Shown: positions 35,813 through 45,500 of the stretch, in pieces
Position numbering within the stretch: the stretch's first letter is position 1
Layout: every line of letters starts with the position of its first letter
DNA from: Paracoccus contaminans
GTDB taxonomy: Bacteria > Pseudomonadota > Alphaproteobacteria > Rhodobacterales > Rhodobacteraceae
Length of the DNA stretch: 64,000 bases
Assembly: GCF_002105555.1 (NCBI RefSeq)
Contig: NZ_CP020612.1
Location: forward strand, 496,001 to 560,000
Direction of reading: 5' to 3'
Position numbers and translations under genes: made by a program
Notes under the pieces: model-generated
Told to the model about the DNA's origin: nothing
What the model saw: only the letters and a program-made list of their open reading frames with translations
Databases searched by the model: none

Positions 35813-36805
35813 ATGAGCCTGATGAAAGCCCTTGTCTGCGTCGAGCCAGGCCGGTTTGAAAGAACCGAGCGCCCGCGCCCGCAGGCCCGTCCGGGGCATC
35901 TGCGCATCCGCATCGGCCATGTCGGCATCTGTGGCACCGATTATCACATCTATGGCGGGCAGCAGCCTTTCCTGTCCTATCCCCGGGTGATGGGGCACGA
36001 GCTTTCGGGCCGGTCGCTGGACCCTTCGGCGGATGGGCGCATCGCTGGGGGCGATCTGGTCGTCGTGAACCCGTACCTGGCATGCGGCGCGTGCCATGCC
36101 TGCGTAATCGGCAAGCCCAATTGCTGCGAAAGGATCGCGGTCCTGGGGGTGCATACCGACGGCGGCATGTGCGAGGAAATCCTCATCCCCGAGGGGAACG
36201 CCTATGGCGCCGAAGGGCTGGACGAAAAGGCCGCCGCCATGGTCGAGTTCCTGGCGATCGGCGCCCATGGCGTGCGCCGTGCCCGGCTGCGGCCAGGATC
36301 GACCGCCCTGGTTGTAGGCGCCGGCCCGATCGGGCTGGGAGCCGCGATCTTTGCCGCGATCGAGGGGGCGGATGTCACGCTGCGCGACCGCTCGGCCTCG
36401 CGGCTGAAGCTTGCCGGCCGGGCCTTGCCGCATGCGCGCCTCGAACTGGTCGGGCAAGAGGCATCGGGTGCCTATGACGCAGTATTCGACGCCACCGGCA
36501 GCATCGCGGCAATGAATGCCGGGCTGGACCGGGTGGCCCATGGCGGCGCCTATGTCCTGCTGTCCGTGGTCAAGGGCGACCTGCAGTTCCCCGATCCCGA
36601 GTTTCACAAGCGCGAAGTCACGCTTCTGGCCAGCCGCAACGCGCTCAAGGCCGATTTCGAGCATGTGATGGCCAATATCCGCAATGGCCGCGTGCAGGTG
36701 GATGCGCTGGCCACCCATGAAACCGGCTTTGACAGCGCCGTGACCGATCTGCCGCTATGGGCAGAGGATCGCGGCACCCTGATCAAGGCCATCATCCGTG
36801 TCTGA
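35813..36805 (+). CDS. Zinc-dependent alcohol dehydrogenase family protein (sugar-acid/polyol oxidoreductase)
   Basis: A 330-aa medium-chain dehydrogenase. Catalytic zinc ligands are in GICGTDYHIYGG and MGHELSGR. The structural zinc cluster is YLACGACHACVIGKPNCCER. The Rossmann motif is VVGAGPIGLGAAIFAAIEGA. Relatives include L-galactonate 5-dehydrogenase and RspB/LgoD-type enzymes of sugar-acid pathways. It overlaps by 8 bp a broken polyol/uronate reductase gene that would have been its operon partner. Substrate unknown. Confidence 0.87.
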   Translation: MSLMKALVCVEPGRFERTERPRPQARPGHLRIRIGHVGICGTDYHIYGGQQPFLSYPRVMGHELSGRSLDPSADGRIAGGDLVVVNPYLACGACHACVIGKPNCCERIAVLGVHTDGGMCEEILIPEGNAYGAEGLDEKAAAMVEFLAIGAHGVRRARLRPGSTALVVGAGPIGLGAAIFAAIEGADVTLRDRSASRLKLAGRALPHARLELVGQEASGAYDAVFDATGSIAAMNAGLDRVAHGGAYVLLSVVKGDLQFPDPEFHKREVTLLASRNALKADFEHVMANIRNGRVQVDALATHETGFDSAVTDLPLWAEDRGTLIKAIIRV

Positions 36806-37018
36806 AACGGCTACTCCGATCCTGCAGTGCGGCACCTCGCGCGTTCTGCAGGCCCATGCGGACCTGTTCTTGTCCGAGGCAGACACTGCGGCCATTATCG
36901 TGGCCCAGAGTTCGTGCGATCCGTCCTCGGCGGCTGGCAGCCCCGGCCGCGCCGGGCGGTCATCAAGTTCGCATCTGCGACCTGCGAGACGGGTAGCCGC
37001 GTGAAGAGAAGGTCTGTG
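36798..37018 (+). pseudogene. Broken 5' end of a mannitol dehydrogenase-family reductase
   Basis: From a GTG at 36798 the frame reads MSETATPILQCGTSRVLQAH then ADLFLSEADTAAIIVAQSS, matching the N-terminus of mannitol dehydrogenase/tagaturonate reductase-family enzymes (LQFGTSRFLQAH-DLF). The frame then shifts near 36920 to PRRLAAPAAPGGHQVRI and meets a TAG. The gene stops at the IS3 debris starting at 37023, so about 85 percent is lost. It overlaps the zinc dehydrogenase end by 8 bp, as an intact operon partner would. Confidence 0.65.
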
Positions 37019-37022
37019 TGAT

Positions 37023-37124
37023 TGACCTGCCCCGGGATTTTTCCTCCATCTGCGACTAGAGTCCGATCCAACGCGAGGACGGACGAGGATGAAGAAGTCA
37101 CGACGGACCGAGGAACAGATGCTC
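37023..37124 (+). mobile_element. Left-end remnant of an IS3-family element
   Basis: Begins TGACCTGCCCCGGG, an IS3-type end, followed by the leader and the first codons of an orfA (from 37089, MKKSRRTEEQM). It is cut at 37124 by the second IS3 element. A matching right part may be the transposase debris after 38384. Confidence 0.6.
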
Positions 37125-37183
37125 TGACCCCGGATAACTCCTCCATCTGATGCTAGAGTCCGGCCCGAGGAGAGGACCGGACC

Positions 37184-37449
37184 ATGAAGCGATCAAAGTT
37201 CACCGAGGAGCAGATCATCGGGATCCTGCGAGAGCAGGATGCTGGGGCGAAGACGGCGACCTTTGTCGTCGACACGGGATCAGCAGCGCCACGTTCTACG
37301 CCTGGAAGGCCAAGTTCGGCGGGATGGACGTTTCGGACGCGAAGCGGCTGAAGGCGCTCGAGGAGGAGAATGCCCGGCTGAAGCGTCTGCTGGCGGAGTC
37401 GCTGCTCAACCAGGCGGCGCTGAAGGACCTTCTCTCGCGAAAGTGGTGA
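37184..37449 (+). pseudogene. IS3 orfA, frameshifted
   Basis: MKRSKFTEEQIIGILREQDA begins at 37184, the usual IS3 helix-turn-helix protein. Near 37260 the frame must change to read LCRRHGISSATFYAWKAKFG, so one base appears to be missing. The leucine zipper (KRLKALEEENARLKRLLAES) and end LLSRKW are intact. Confidence 0.78.
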
Positions 37450-38370
37450 CGCCCGCCGCCAGGCGCGAAGCCGTCGCGACCCTCGTGGAACACCACGAGA
37501 TGAGCGAGCGGCGGGCGTGTGCCGTGATCGGCGCAGACCGGACCTCGATCCGATACCGCAGCCGACGCCCCAATGATCACGATCTGCGCGAGCGCCTGCG
37601 GGCGCTGGCGTCCGAGCGGCGCCGGTTCGGCTACCGGCGGCTGCATGTTCTGCTGCGGCGGGAGGGCCATGTCGTGAACCGCAAGAAGACCCAGCGCCTT
37701 CTACCGCGAGGAGGGCCTGTCGGTGCACAAGCGAAGGGGACGGAAGAAGGCGACCGGCACGAGGGCGCCGCTGCTGACGGTGGCCGTGCCGAATGCGCGC
37801 TGGTCGGTCGACTTTGTCCACGACCAGTTCGCCCACGGCAGGCGGTTTCGGATTTTCAACGTGATCGACGATGTCACCAAGGAATGCCTGGCGGCTGTCG
37901 TCGACACATCGATCTCTGGCCGGCGCGTTGCACGGGAACTGACGGCGCTCATCGCCCGGCGCGGAAAGCCCGACCTGATCGTCAGCGATCATGGCACCGA
38001 GTTCACCTCTAACGCGATGCTGGCCTGGAGCGAGGAGACGGGCATCGCCTGGCACTTCATCGCGCCGGGCAAACCGATGCAGAATGGGATCTGCGAAGCG
38101 TTCAACTCGAAGATGCGCGATGAGCTTTTGAACGAAACACTGTTCTTCGGCCTCGATCATGCCCGCAGCGTGGTTGCTGCCTGGGTGGCGGACTATAACG
38201 CCACCCGGCCCCATTCCGCGCTCGGCTACCAGACCCCCGTGGCATATGCCGCCCAACTCGCCGCAATGGGCGATCCGCTTCGCGCACCCGAACCGCTGCG
38301 CAGATCGCCCATTGCTCCGTCGGCGCAGCCGCGCCAAATTCAACCGCCGACTCTGGTTTCAGACGGATGA
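37446..38370 (+). pseudogene. IS3 orfB transposase, frameshifted
   Basis: A DDE transposase with rve integrase core. The N-terminal part (AARREAVATLVEHHEMSERR, ERRRFGYRRLHVLLRREGH) is in one frame. A one-base insertion near 37700 moves the rest ([70 protein letters not shown]) to another. The catalytic residues (WSVDFV Asp, SDHGTEF Asp, [11 protein letters not shown]lu) are all present but split. Confidence 0.8.
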
Positions 38371-38398
38371 ACATCGGGGGTCACAGCAAGACGGATCA

Positions 38399-38422
38399 GA
38401 AAACAGTCGGGGGACTGTTTTC
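38399..38422. repeat. Short palindromic repeat, copy 1
   Basis: GAAAACAGTC, loop GGGG, GACTGTTTTC: a perfect 10-bp stem followed by CCCG. It lies at the left edge of the decayed transposase piece. It is close in design to copy 2 at 38655-38679. Confidence 0.7.
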
Positions 38423-38654
38423 CCGTCGAATGGGCATGGCCAGTTCGCCTGCGGGCGGCGTTTTCGGCTGCTGAACGTGGTCGATGAGGTCACGTGTGAA
38501 TGCCTCGTGTCGATCCCGTTCGCCATGGGCCTCGGACCAATGGCGGCTCCATAGCTCACCATCCATCTCGGGACGTCGCGTTGCCCGGGAACTGACCGCC
38601 CTGATCGAGCGCCGCGGGAGACCCGGGATGGTCGTCAGCGATCGACGAGGACCA

Positions 38655-38679
38655 GAAAACGATCCGGGGAATCGTTTTC
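38655..38679. repeat. Short palindromic repeat, copy 2, inside transposase sequence
   Basis: GAAAACGAT, a 7-base loop with GGGG, ATCGTTTTC, then CCCG. It interrupts the conserved SDnGTELTSN block of the decayed transposase (about 40 extra bases). Compensating changes in the stem relative to copy 1 (AGTC/GACT versus GAT/ATC) show that the hairpin is what is conserved. Confidence 0.7.
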
Positions 38680-39144
38680 CCGAGGAGGGGGACAGAGCTG
38701 ACCTCGAATACGATCCTGAAGTGGTGCGCCGAGCACAAGATCGAATGGCACTACATCGCGTCCGGCAAGCCGATGCAGAACGGGGTCGTCGAAAGCTTCA
38801 ACGGTCGAATGCGGGATGAATTCCTGAACGAGATCCTGTTCCACAACATCGCCATGCCCGTGACCGGATCGCTGCCCGGGTCACCGATTACAACACCGAA
38901 AGGCCCCACTCGGCCTTGGGCTACCGGACCCCCGTAGGGTTTGCCGCGCACCTGAACCCCGCAATCGCCCGACCCGCCCCAACAGGCGTGGACAATCGCC
39001 GGGCTCATGTCGCCGATGGATGAAAATTCAATGATAGATCAGGGGGACTAGTCGAATATTAACTAGGTATTGACAAGAATTTCAAAAGAAAATCCCGACG
39101 GACTACCTCGGAACCTAAGCATTTGATATTCTTGTCGGCATTTT

Positions 39145-39189
39145 TGGTTGCGGGGGCAGGATTTGAACCTACGACCTTCAGGTTATGAG
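39145..39189 (-). other. tRNA-fMet 3'-end fragment: attachment site of the integrated element
   Basis: On the minus strand the 45 nt equal the 3' part of alphaproteobacterial initiator tRNA: from CTCATAACCTGAAGG (CAT anticodon) through TAGGTTCAAATCC to the acceptor end CCCCCGCAACCA. The 5' half of the tRNA is absent and the match stops abruptly at 39189. This is the pattern left where an integrase recombines at a tRNA 3' end. The orientation places the element to the right of 39189, with the reconstituted tRNA gene at its far end. Confidence 0.85.
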
Positions 39190-39546
39190 GCTATGCTATT
39201 GATATTGCTCGATTCATTACGAATCAACGACTTGCGCCACAACCGTTTGTTATCGCGCGCTTTGCTTCCAGCATTCGGCGACTCTCATCGTGCTTCGCCG
39301 CGCGGGAAAGGCGCTCAAAGGGCGTCCATCTGTTGAGTTGGCGTTGAGTCAAAGTAGTGGCTTGAGCGCCGTTGCTACCCAAGCTGAAGGATCGAAATGG
39401 GCGGAAAGCGGTCGCCCGCTGCTAATGCAAACGAACCAACCGCTCGATCACATTCCGAACATTCACTTCGCGCTCCTGGGAGTACGCAGCTCCACCCGCG
39501 CGGAGAATACGATATCAACTATGCGCTATCGCCTCCACTCTCATAA
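39190..39546. other. Element left end, no gene seen
   Basis: About 360 bp of relatively AT-rich sequence between the attachment site and the end of herA. Frames of 60-90 codons occur but resemble nothing. Probably the non-coding border of the island. Confidence 0.4.
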
Positions 39547-41292
39547 TTAGTGATTACTCTGTCTCCGCCAAGAGAGGACGGCGTCTTCCGTTCCCGCAAC
39601 CGGCTCCGCGTCACGCCAACGATCCCAGAAATCGACTGTCGCGCTATTTGGTTTGAAGCGTGGCGCAGACACGACCACTCGTGTCGGTAGCAAGCTAGCA
39701 TCACCAACCACCAGCGCTTCACCAATGTCGAGGACCGGAAGGAGATCACCAAAACCGCCGAGGCTGTCAGGCAACAGCCGTTTGATGACGGATTGATCAT
39801 CCCCGTTCGTCAGCCGCATAGCGATCACATTGTTGCATTGGCTGAGGACGGTGCGGTTGACCTCGGACGGTCTCTGACTGATGACCACCAGCCCGACCCC
39901 ATACTTCCGCCCCTCTTTGGCAATCCGCTCGAAAATCCCGACCGAAATCTCATCGGCTGACTCTGACGATGCCCGCTCGGGGATATACAAATGCGCCTCA
40001 TCGCAGAACAATGCGATAGGATGACGGCTGTCCGGTGGCGTCCACTGGCTCACGGTGAAAATCAGCCGAGCGATCAGGCTGACCATGAGCGGAAGTATGT
40101 CGGACGGCACTTCCGAGAAATTGATGATCTTGACCCCACCCTTGCCATCTTCTTGTGATCCGCGCCCGCCAATCAGTAAGTGCGTGACTTGCGACAGCCA
40201 CGCCATATCCATGCATGCTTCTGGCGGTTGGAATATGAACCCGAGACGGCGATCATTTCTCTTGGCTTCAAATCGTGCTATCAAACGGCTCAGCTTGTCG
40301 AAGTAAGGCCCCTGTTTCTCTTTATTTCCCGCACCTGGTACCATTTGTTCATTCAGGTTTGATAGCTCCTGATAAACTGCATCAATACTGAATGGCACCG
40401 GACTATCGATGGTAAAATTAGCTAGAATATCGGCGTGCTGCTCCGGGTTGAGCATCATGCGCTTTGCATCGGTGATGCAACGCGTCATTAGCATTGCTTG
40501 GTTCGGGGCGTTCTGATCGGACCGATCAACGAACAAGGAAACCAATGCCTCATAGCCGAGAAGCCAGAACGGAAGATGTAGAACACCATCAGCCAGCCCA
40601 CGATCCTGTCCAATGTCCCCCGGCCCAGCGATCCGCAGGTGTCGAAATTCATCACTATCCAAGGTCTGGTACTCACCATGGATATCGAACAAAATAACGT
40701 TGGCTTGCGGAAGTTCGGCAATCTGGTCCAGAAGCCGCGCAGTTGTATATGATTTGCCGCTTCCGGTGCTTCCGACTACAATGGCATGACGCTGGAAAAG
40801 GCGGTTTCCGTTCAAGAACGCCCGTGCATCCTCATCCAGCGCATAGCGGCCAAGATCAAGCTGAGGGCCGTCGCCAGAAACCTGCGAAATGACCTGCATG
40901 AAGTCCGTCAGCCGCTGACCTTCTAGGGCAAAGCAGTCCGCATCGATTTCGGGCACAGTCTCAAGGGTACGCTTGAAGACGTTCTCTTTCAGCCCTTCCT
41001 TGTCGACGAGTGTCCCAATCAGAGCAACTCGCACGAGGTTGTTCTCGGGAAGAGTGGCTTCCGGGTCTTCTTCAGCACCATCTATGGTCGACTCGTCGCC
41101 TGCCTTGCGTGTAATGCGTGAGACAATCCCGATCAGGTGCTGCCCAGCCTTCGAGCTCCTGATCGCCGTCAGTCGATTGACCTGAATCCGCTTGAGACGT
41201 TCAAGTTCATCAACGCGCACAGTCACTGTCGCCGTATCCACGGCGATAATCTTACCAAGGCTTTCATCATCATCAAAATCGAGAATGCCCAT
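39547..41292 (-). CDS. HerA-family ATPase of a SIR2-HerA anti-phage system
   Basis: A 581-aa FtsK/HerA hexameric ATPase. An N-terminal HAS-barrel region (IIAVDTATVTVRVDELERLK, RVALIGTLV) precedes the motor: Walker A VVGSTGSGKSYTT (about 174-183), FDIHGEYQTL, Walker B IALFCDEAHLYIPE (DEAH near 431) and sensor VVISQRPSEVN. It lies 9 bp after the SIR2 gene in one operon. In characterised SIR2-HerA (Nezha) systems the HerA hexamer assembles with SIR2 rings to sense phage and deplete NAD or cleave DNA. Base composition is clearly more AT-rich than in the chromosomal flank, a sign of transfer. Confidence 0.9.
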   Translation of the reverse strand: MGILDFDDDESLGKIIAVDTATVTVRVDELERLKRIQVNRLTAIRSSKAGQHLIGIVSRITRKAGDESTIDGAEEDPEATLPENNLVRVALIGTLVDKEGLKENVFKRTLETVPEIDADCFALEGQRLTDFMQVISQVSGDGPQLDLGRYALDEDARAFLNGNRLFQRHAIVVGSTGSGKSYTTARLLDQIAELPQANVILFDIHGEYQTLDSDEFRHLRIAGPGDIGQDRGLADGVLHLPFWLLGYEALVSLFVDRSDQNAPNQAMLMTRCITDAKRMMLNPEQHADILANFTIDSPVPFSIDAVYQELSNLNEQMVPGAGNKEKQGPYFDKLSRLIARFEAKRNDRRLGFIFQPPEACMDMAWLSQVTHLLIGGRGSQEDGKGGVKIINFSEVPSDILPLMVSLIARLIFTVSQWTPPDSRHPIALFCDEAHLYIPERASSESADEISVGIFERIAKEGRKYGVGLVVISQRPSEVNRTVLSQCNNVIAMRLTNGDDQSVIKRLLPDSLGGFGDLLPVLDIGEALVVGDASLLPTRVVVSAPRFKPNSATVDFWDRWRDAEPVAGTEDAVLSWRRQSNH

Positions 41293-41301
41293 CTTTTCCT
41301 C

Positions 41302-42339
41302 CTAAAACCCGATCAATTCGTTTAACGTAGGCAACGCCCAATACTTGCCGCCGGTAATAACTACGCCGTCCGGGTTGTCGCGGTTATATACCATTGTTCC
41401 ATCATCGTGGTCTTCGAGCGCGAGGTAGTGACGCCCGGCGCCATTCCTGAGAAAGGCTTTCGCTTCGTCCGTCAGGGTGCGCGCGGCCACTAGGATCGAA
41501 GCATTATGCACACGGCACCGAGTCATTAACTTCGGATGAATATGGCTGTCGCGGAAACCGTAACCTATGCAGATAAATGCGCTAGCAGCACTCAGCACAC
41601 GATCGGCGCCCTGAATCGCGCTCCGAAAGGGCTCGTCGTGCGTCCTCTGATACTTGCTGACGCCGGGCGTGACGATCAGGGGAACCAAACCATCCGGAAG
41701 CTCGCTCGTCATTGGCAGAGACATCACGCCCCCATGTGGGTCTGAGAACCAGTCGAGAGAGCCGTGAACTTTCCAGACCGTCACCGTACGAGCCAGGTTC
41801 GCTCCCTGCTTAAAGATCAGGTTCTCCGCCCCATCGCTGCGGCGCAGATAACCCGGAAGAAACCCTGTGCTGTGTATGTAACCACCTGTGTCAGCGGCAT
41901 ACTCTGCGACGCGGTCATAGTTCGTGGTTACAACATGGATATTGCGGTTTGTACTTCGAAACAATCCCGCGAACAGGGAGCGGAGAGGAAAGGCCGCTTC
42001 TGTCTTTATCGCTGACTTGAGGAGAGTGTAGTCATCCTGAGCGATGAAGTCCCAAGTGCTACGGACGATCTTTACGACCAGTGATTCGGGCAATGCCTTA
42101 TTTTCTAGCGCGGCCTCTAAGTGATCGCCCGACGCCATGGCGGTTCTTACCAGCGTCCAGGCATCAATTTCCGGTCCTTGGTCGGCCTGAACATTGTCGC
42201 GGAGCCAAATTGCCAAGTCCCCCATGCCGCGAATGCCATGAGGAATCGATGCGCCGCTCCCCAACACAATAACCGGGTTTCTCTGTGCACAGCTTTGGCA
42301 TTGCTTCGCGAGGTCATCGAGTTCCACAGGTCTATTCAC
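41302..42339 (-). CDS. SIR2-domain NADase effector of a SIR2-HerA anti-phage system
   Basis: A 345-aa SIR2-like protein. The nucleotide loop is VIVLGSGASIPHGIRGM (about 24-40), the conserved Asn is in VVTTNYDRVAEYA (N140), the conserved His in VWKVHGSLDW (H192), and FICIGYGFRDSHIHP is a late SIR2 signature. Defence SIR2 domains hydrolyse NAD+ on phage infection, causing abortive infection. Both catalytic residues are present, so it should be active. It is first in the SIR2-herA operon; the C-terminal about 60 residues may contact HerA (inference). Confidence 0.88.
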   Translation of the reverse strand: MNRPVELDDLAKQCQSCAQRNPVIVLGSGASIPHGIRGMGDLAIWLRDNVQADQGPEIDAWTLVRTAMASGDHLEAALENKALPESLVVKIVRSTWDFIAQDDYTLLKSAIKTEAAFPLRSLFAGLFRSTNRNIHVVTTNYDRVAEYAADTGGYIHSTGFLPGYLRRSDGAENLIFKQGANLARTVTVWKVHGSLDWFSDPHGGVMSLPMTSELPDGLVPLIVTPGVSKYQRTHDEPFRSAIQGADRVLSAASAFICIGYGFRDSHIHPKLMTRCRVHNASILVAARTLTDEAKAFLRNGAGRHYLALEDHDDGTMVYNRDNPDGVVITGGKYWALPTLNELIGF

Positions 42340-42511
42340 TCTTCGATAATGGCGCTTAGATTACGAACGAATGAACCATGCCGGTATCAGCTTGGCTCAC
42401 AAGCCGACGGGGGGCAATCTTCCTTTGCTCTGCCAGGGCCCGATTCGGGGAAGCGCGCAGCTGCCATAGCCATCATCAAGGGGCTGGTTAGGGCCGCATG
42501 TGGCTTCTGCA

Positions 42512-45500
42512 TCACCCAATCTCCAGTTCCGGCAGCCCGTTCACGATCTTCATCGTCTCCAGGCTCACCGTGATCACCCGCTGGAACAGCTCCAGGGGGT
42601 AGCGGGGGTTGCCCACCGTCTCGTTGGCGTAGTCGTTGGGGTCGTTGGTGATGCCGCTGGCTGGGTCGGTTTTCACCACCTGGCGCTCCATCACCCAGTC
42701 GAGGGCGGGTTTGCCGTTCACGACGTAGTCCCAGGCAGCGAGGGGGATGTTCTGCATGGTGATGCGATCGTTGTAGATGACGGTGGTGCGGTCCTTGGTC
42801 TTGCCCTTGCCGCCGAGCTTCATCTTTTTGACGCGGTAGAACTTCGCCGGGTCGGCCTGCGCCTCGGGGACCAGGCGGTGGTCGCCTTCCTTGAAGGTCA
42901 CCATGTAGGGCTCGACGCTTTCAAAATTCACATGCAGGTGGCCGAGGGCGCGGCCAGCGTCGCGGAAGGCGGCGAAGTCGGCAAAGCTCTTCACCGCCGG
43001 GATGCGGGGCAGTTGCTTGGCGAGGTTGTTCTTGAAGCGTTCGCGGTAGTCGGGCGAATGCAGCAGGCCGTAGATGTAATAGAACAGGTCTTCCTTGCTG
43101 ATCGCCTCGCCCGGATAGGCGGCCTGAAAATTCGCGAGGCCGGCATCGGTGATGGCATCGCGGCGGGTGAGGCCGGTGGTCTGATCGCCCGCAGTGGCGA
43201 AGAGGCCGTCATCGGGTCGGGTCTCTTCGTAGAGATAGAGGGAAAAGCATTGGCCAGTGTCGTGATGGTGGAAGTTCGGCAGTCTGTTCACCAAAAGCGC
43301 CGAGAAATCTGTTTTAACGCCAATGCCAGTAAGATGAATGACTAAGTTCTGAGCATCTGCATTCGGGAAGATGCGAGGCATTTGATAAACGCGCTCATTG
43401 AGCCTTCGGTTGAAATACTGCCATTGGGGCTGGAAGGGGCGGTAGATGGCAGACCGAACTGCGTCATCTCGGAAGCCAAGCGATCTTGCTCTCGCCAAGT
43501 CAGCCTTCAGATTGCCGGTCCAACTAATCTTTTGGGTATCGTCCGATACAAACTTGTCGATATCCTTTGGCTTGCCAGCAGTCTCGTATCGGACGATCTC
43601 GACATTATAGAAATCGATCATGCGTTCCATATTCGCGGCCAGCTTGCTGCGGCTTGCGTTATAGGCCCACGAATCGCGGGCACTCAGGATGCCTTGGGAG
43701 TAGTTTTCGAAAAGCCCCTGCTCTTCGCCCCGCTTTGCGCCGAGAATCGGAAAGCGATCGAAGCTGCTGTCGACCTGATCGAGCCAATCGTTGTTTTCGT
43801 CCGGCGTGATGCGCCGCCATCCCTTCGCCTTGGTGACACCGTCAACTGAGCCGAAACCGCGGATGATGTTCAGCTTCTGCTTTTGGTCAAGATAATCGCC
43901 GATGTCATGGAAGTGGATGCGGCCCGTCTCGGCGGCATCGGGGTTCTTGACGAAGACCGAAATGGCGATAGGGGCGCGGCTACCTGAGCCGAAAATCTTG
44001 CCGCCCTCTCTCCGGGACAGTTCACCAGACGTTCGCTGGTTGCCGCGCAGGTGGAAAACGTAGAGGTCGCTGAACTCTTCAGCAAGGCATTTGCGCAAGC
44101 CGTCAGCGGCGTTGCCATCCACCCATCCGGCGTTCGATACATAGGCCATGACACCGGCATCACCGATACGATCGCTGGCCCAGCGAATTGCGCGAATATA
44201 GCTGTCATAGAGCGCCTTCTGAAGGGTCGCCTTTGACGCAACCGCATATGTGTCGCGAATGCGCTCATCAAGCTCTGGGTAATCGACGTTCTTGGCGTTG
44301 TCGTTTTCGTTCTTTTGCCCTGCCGAATAAGGCGGGTTTCCGATAATCACGCGAATATCCAACGCCTTCTGCTTGGCCCGGCGTTCCGAGTTGTCGGGCA
44401 GGAGGTTGGCGACCATGTCGCGCTCCTGCTCATACATCTGGAAAGTGTCGGTCAGCAGGATGCCGGTGAAGGGGTGATAGGGCGCATCGGCCTGCAGCCC
44501 ACCCTGAGCCAGTTCGTGATAGACGGTCTCGATATTCACGGCGGCAATGTAATAGGCCAGCAGCACGATCTCATTGGCATGGATCTCGTGCTTGTATTTA
44601 TGCGCAAGCTCATCCGGGGCGATCAGGCCCGATTGCAGCAGCCGGGTGATGAAGGTGCCAGTGCCGGTGAAGGGGTCGAGGATATGCACACCCTTTGACC
44701 CCAGCGTCTGGCCGAACTGCGCCTTCAGCACGTCATTGACGGAATGGATGATAAAATCCACCACCTCGACCGGGGTATAGACGATGCCAAGACGCTGGGC
44801 CAGGCGCGGGAAGGCGTTGCGGAAGAAGCGGTCGTAAAGCTCGGTGATCAGGGTCTGGCGGCCCTGGGCGGTCTTCACGCCCTCGGCACGGCGGGCGACG
44901 CTGGCATAGAACTTGTCGAGGCTTTCCGCTTCCTTGGCGAGGTTGTGTTCATGTAGCTGGCCGAGCACCGTCTCCATGGCGCGGGAGACGGGGTTGGCTT
45001 CGGTGAACTTGCTGTCCTTGAACAGAGCGTCAAAGACCGGCTTGGTGATCAGGTGCTGGGCCAGCATCTCGATCGCGTCGGCCTCGGAGATCTCGGGGTT
45101 CAGGTCGTCATGCAGCTCATCCAGGAAGGCACGGAAGGCGGTCTGTTCCGGGCCGGGCTTGGCGGTGATGGTGGTGATGCGGGTGATATGGGTCTGGGCG
45201 ATCTTGGCGATGTCCTTGGCCCAGCTGTCCCAGTAATCGCGGGTGCCGCATTTTTCGACGATCTTCGCCATGATGGCGCGGGTGAACTCGTCAAAGACGA
45301 AACTGCCCTGTTCGGGGCCGAGATCGGTGATGGTCGGGTCGCGGCCTTCCTGGCCGATCCCGGCGCCGGTCTTTTCCGCGCGGGTCTTGCTGGTGGAGAA
45401 GTCATCGACCACGGCGGTCAGCTCGCGCAGCTCGGATTCGGAGGAGATGCGCACCAGTTCGACCTTGTCGCTGATATCCTCGCCCAGCTTAGCCTGGTTG

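Larger units (their letters stand above)
37125..38383 (+). mobile_element. IS3-family insertion sequence, defective
   Basis: The left end TGACCCCGGATAACTCC and the right end (reverse complement TGACCCCCGATGTTCATC) form imperfect terminal inverted repeats about 1.26 kb apart, a normal IS3 size. Both orfA and orfB are frameshifted. Flanking 3-4 bp are not an obvious target duplication, consistent with nesting and later rearrangement. Confidence 0.8.
38384..39006 (+). mobile_element. Decayed IS3-family orfB fragment
   Basis: Pieces of a second, related transposase appear in several frames: [99 protein letters not shown]. Internal gaps and two inserted palindromes break it. It may be the right part of the element whose left end is at 37023. 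Confidence 0.72.

Noticed and set aside
37125..38383. Intact, active IS3 element
   Set aside because: Both reading frames need a frame change and no clear target duplication flanks it, so it is called defective; programmed frameshifting explains only the orfA-orfB junction.
39148..39336. Plus-strand reading frame starting MRGQDLNLRPSGYE
   Set aside because: This peptide is the well-known false translation of the complement of a tRNA 3' end; the DNA is the tRNA-fMet fragment.
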